Source: Actinomycetes bacterium (GTDB taxonomy: Bacteria > Actinomycetota > Acidimicrobiia > Acidimicrobiales > Bog-793). From it: a stretch of 7,291 nucleotides of DNA. The notes under the pieces were generated by a model that made no database searches, was not told the origin of the DNA, and worked only from the letters and a program-made list of their open reading frames with translations. Made by a program: the position numbers and the translations under genes. The stretch is taken from assembly GCA_021785095.1 (NCBI GenBank), contig JAJYGM010000182.1, positions 1 through 7,291 of the forward strand, read 5' to 3'. Of the stretch, positions 5,280 through 7,291 are shown piece by piece. The number at the start of each line of letters is the position of its first letter. Positions within the stretch are counted from its first letter, which is position 1.

Positions 5280-6032
5280 TCAGCTGGCCGTCTCCGCGTC
5301 GACCGGCTGGCGCCTTCGCATCGAGGGCCCCTTCATGGCGATGCGATGCGAGGACTGCAGGATCCGGTCCACGATCGCCTCGCCGAGCGTCGGGTCCGCC
5401 ATCGCCTCCAGCCACTTGTCTACCGGGAGCTGGCTCACGACGATGGTCGACCGCAGCTGGGAGCGGTCCTCGATCACCTCGAGCAGGTCGCGGCAGGCCT
5501 CGATCCCGGCAGGAGTGAGCAAGAAGTCGTCGAGGACGAGCAGCGACACCCGCTGGAGGCCCGAGAGGAGCCGGCCGTAGCGGCCATCTCCTCGCCCGAG
5601 CGAGAGATCGTCGAGCAGCCTCGGCGTGCGGACGTACAGCGCCGTGTGGCCGCGGCCGATGGCCGAGTGGGCGAGCGCACAGGCAAGGTAGGACTTCCCA
5701 CAGCCGGTCGCGCCGGTGATCACGACGTTGTGGTGGGACGCGACGAAGCGAGCCTCGGCGAGGGCGAGCACGACCGAGCGGTCGAGGCCTCGCGGGGAGC
5801 GGAAGTCGACGTCTTCGATCACCGCCTGGTGGCGCAGCTTGGCAGCCTTCGTGCGCGTGGCGATCCGGCGGGAGTCCCGGGCATCGGACTCCCGGTCGAC
5901 GAGCAGCCCGAGGCGGTCTGCGAAGCTGAGCGCGTCGTAGGTCCCGGGAGCCTCCAGCTGCTCGGCGAGCCCGGCGGCCATGGCGGCGAGTCCGAGTGCC
6001 TCCAGCTTCCCGATCGTCTGGTGGACGAGCAT
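5280..6032 (-). CDS. istB: IstB, ATP-binding helper of IS21 transposition
   Basis: A 250-residue AAA+ ATPase of the IstB/DnaC-like family, normal length. In IS21-type elements IstB assembles on DNA in an ATP-dependent manner and stimulates the IstA transposase and target capture. Walker A is GATGCGKS (residues 107-114) and Walker B is SLLVLDDF (163-170). A sensor-like TIVVSQLPVDKW follows at 196-207, and the C-terminal DPTLGEAIVDRILQSSHRI (213-231) is the usual IstB signature. The N-terminal helical part (1-90) carries the common KLEALGLAAMAAGLAEQ. The ATG (6032-6030) overlaps the istA stop as TGATG, and GAGGAGG lies 4 bases upstream, so translation is probably coupled to istA. No frameshift or missing key residue. 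Confidence 0.95.
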   Translation of the reverse strand: MLVHQTIGKLEALGLAAMAAGLAEQLEAPGTYDALSFADRLGLLVDRESDARDSRRIATRTKAAKLRHQAVIEDVDFRSPRGLDRSVVLALAEARFVASHHNVVITGATGCGKSYLACALAHSAIGRGHTALYVRTPRLLDDLSLGRGDGRYGRLLSGLQRVSLLVLDDFLLTPAGIEACRDLLEVIEDRSQLRSTIVVSQLPVDKWLEAMADPTLGEAIVDRILQSSHRIAMKGPSMRRRQPVDAETAS

Positions 6033-7291
6033 CACGCCTCCTCGGCGTAGTAGCGCGCACCGCGAAGGTTCTCGTGCTCGGGCGGGGAGGGCAGCTGTTC
6101 GGCCTCGTGGAGCGGCACCTGGTCGAGGCCCTCGGCGAGGATCGACTTGACCGAGGTATACGAGATCGCCCCACAGCGAAGCGCCCGGGTGCACGCAGCC
6201 CCGACGCGATCCGTGCCGTAGCGGCGGGTGAGGGACATGAGCCCGAGACAGGATCTGTAGGCGTGCTCGGGATGCGGACGGGACTCGAGCAGCTTCTCGG
6301 CGAGCGTGCCGGCATCGGGGGAGATCGTCCTCGCCCAGGCGACGAGCCGGGACGGCGTCCACTCGGCGTGGGCGCGATGGCTGGCGGGCATGTGGGCCGG
6401 GTCGGTGACGTAGCGACGGCGTCCGTACTCGCGGGCGTGGCTCGCGACGCGCTGGGCGGAGCGGAAGACCTCGATGGTGTTCGCCGTTGCTCGCAGCTGG
6501 AGGCGCTGGTGCACGAGGCGATAGGGCACCGAGTAGTAGCGCCGGTCGGGCCCCTCGACGTGGTAGTCGATGTTGACGGTGACGTTCTTCCACTCCGAGA
6601 AGGTGTAGGGGGCCTTCGGCAGGGGCCCGAGCGCGTCGCGTTCCAGCTCGGAGAAGAGCTCTCGCCGGCTGGTCGGCTCACCCCGGAACGGTCGGGTGTT
6701 GACGAGCTCGAGTCGGGCTCGGATCGCCTCGTTCAACTCGGCCAGGCTGAAGAAGCGGCGGTTCCGCAGCGCTGCGAGCACCCATCTCTCACAGACGAGG
6801 ACACCGGCCTCGACGGCAGCCTTGTCCCGGGGCCGGGCCGTGCGCGTCGGCAGCACGACGGTGCCGAAGTGCTCGGCCAGCTCGGCATAGGACGGGTTGA
6901 GCTCGGGGTCGTAGAAGCAGGCCTTCGAGACGGCCGAGCGCAGGTTGTCGGGGACGGTGACCTCGGCGACGCCGCCGTAGTAGGCCCACATGTGCTCATG
7001 GGCCCCGAGCCAGGAGCGTAGGTCCTGTCCCCGCGTCGCCTCGACGTACAACAGGCCCGAGCAGCCGAGCACTGCGACGAAGATCTCGGCCTTCCTCGCC
7101 TCGCCGCTATCGGGGTCGACGACCTGCATCGTGTCGCCCGAGAAGTCGACGAAGCACCGCTCGCCCGCTCGGTAGCTGAGGCGCATCACGACGTCTTGTC
7201 CCGCCAGCCAGGCCTTGTAGTGGTAGCAGAACTGGCTGTAGCCGTAACCGTCGGGATGCTCCTCCTTCCACTCGAGCCAGATGAGCCGGAG
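6032..7291 (-). CDS. istA: IstA, IS21-family DDE transposase (5' end outside window)
   Basis: 419 residues are visible; the reading frame is open to the right edge, so the internal GTG at 7189 is not the true start. The first visible part, LIWLEWKEEHPDGYGYSQFC, is the region before the catalytic core in the long (about 510-residue, IS408/IS1162-like) IstA group, so about 100 N-terminal residues with the HTH are missing. The integrase core has the DDE residues in FVDFSGDT (Asp 49 of the visible part), VPDNLRSAV (Asp 115) and DKAAVEAGV (Glu 161). The C-terminal part includes the beta-barrel-like VDYHVEG-type segment (NIDYHVEGPDRRYYSVPYRL) and ends with HENLRGARYYAEEA, typical of the group. It catalyses strand cleavage and transfer together with IstB and binds the repeats at the element ends. 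Expressed from a promoter beyond the window. Confidence 0.95.
   Translation of the reverse strand, partial: LRLIWLEWKEEHPDGYGYSQFCYHYKAWLAGQDVVMRLSYRAGERCFVDFSGDTMQVVDPDSGEARKAEIFVAVLGCSGLLYVEATRGQDLRSWLGAHEHMWAYYGGVAEVTVPDNLRSAVSKACFYDPELNPSYAELAEHFGTVVLPTRTARPRDKAAVEAGVLVCERWVLAALRNRRFFSLAELNEAIRARLELVNTRPFRGEPTSRRELFSELERDALGPLPKAPYTFSEWKNVTVNIDYHVEGPDRRYYSVPYRLVHQRLQLRATANTIEVFRSAQRVASHAREYGRRRYVTDPAHMPASHRAHAEWTPSRLVAWARTISPDAGTLAEKLLESRPHPEHAYRSCLGLMSLTRRYGTDRVGAACTRALRCGAISYTSVKSILAEGLDQVPLHEAEQLPSPPEHENLRGARYYAEEA

Larger units (their letters stand above)
5129..7291 (-). mobile_element. IS21-family insertion sequence, 3' end to beyond window
   Basis: Contains istB complete and istA partial on the minus strand, in the standard istA-istB order with overlapping stop and start. 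The end at about 5129 is inferred from TGTGCATTCCGG, which begins with TG as IS21 ends usually do, falls exactly where the GNAT coding similarity stops, and is followed by three subterminal repeats. The other end lies right of the window, so the target duplication cannot be checked. Both gene products look intact in the visible part, so the element may be active. Confidence 0.88.

Noticed and set aside
5996..7021. Plus-strand open frame opposite istA
   Set aside because: istA on the minus strand has a complete DDE core and a typical C-terminus; this is its mirror frame.
1..7291. CRISPR array, tRNA, rRNA, riboswitch, toxin-antitoxin or phage defence module
   Set aside because: No regularly spaced repeats beyond the three IS21 units, no tRNA-like cloverleaf noticed, and no matching protein motifs on either strand.

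Overview
The window is GC-rich throughout, with GC-biased third codon positions, and its gene families (a two-domain VOC protein, an EntS/macrolide-type MFS exporter, an IS21-family element of the long-IstA group, actinobacterial-style IS30 and IS3 fragments) suggest a high-GC actinobacterium. Genus cannot be read from the sequence. Almost everything is on the minus strand; the only plus-strand gene is a truncated acetyltransferase.

Left third (1-1990): an insertion-sequence graveyard around one intact cargo-like gene. Two decayed copies of the 3' part of an IS30-family transposase gene lie in the same orientation, exactly 1279 bp apart. By eye they are about 90% identical over roughly 250 bp, and both carry the same reading-frame break in the C-terminal region. 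Each copy ends in the same ribosome-binding site and start (AGGAGG-ATGACCAACCGT). After copy B this starts an intact two-domain VOC (glyoxalase/bleomycin-resistance fold) gene, 570-1349. After copy A the homology stops at position 51, and codons for the N-terminus of an IS3-type OrfA transposase begin there, out of frame with the ATG.

Middle (1991-4905): about 430 bp without a recognisable gene, then a minus-strand pair. One gene encodes a 313-residue protein of unknown function with a beta-rich, Ig-like C-terminal half. The other, upstream of it, encodes a 422-residue MFS efflux-type transporter. A 147-bp divergent region holding two inverted repeats separates the transporter from a plus-strand GNAT acetyltransferase start.

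Right third (5129-7291): an IS21-family insertion sequence has landed inside the GNAT gene after about 74 codons. Its end near the GNAT gene shows three TTCCG-GATC-CGGACA subterminal repeats. istB is complete and overlaps the stop of istA by one base (TGATG). istA runs off the right edge, lacking roughly its first 100 residues.

Overall this looks like an accessory, rearrangement-prone segment in which at least three IS families (IS3, IS30, IS21) have duplicated, broken or separated host genes. I see no CRISPR array, tRNA, rRNA, phage or defence module, and nothing that amounts to a clearly new biological system. The most unusual structure is the twin IS30 remnant repeat that carries a translation start.
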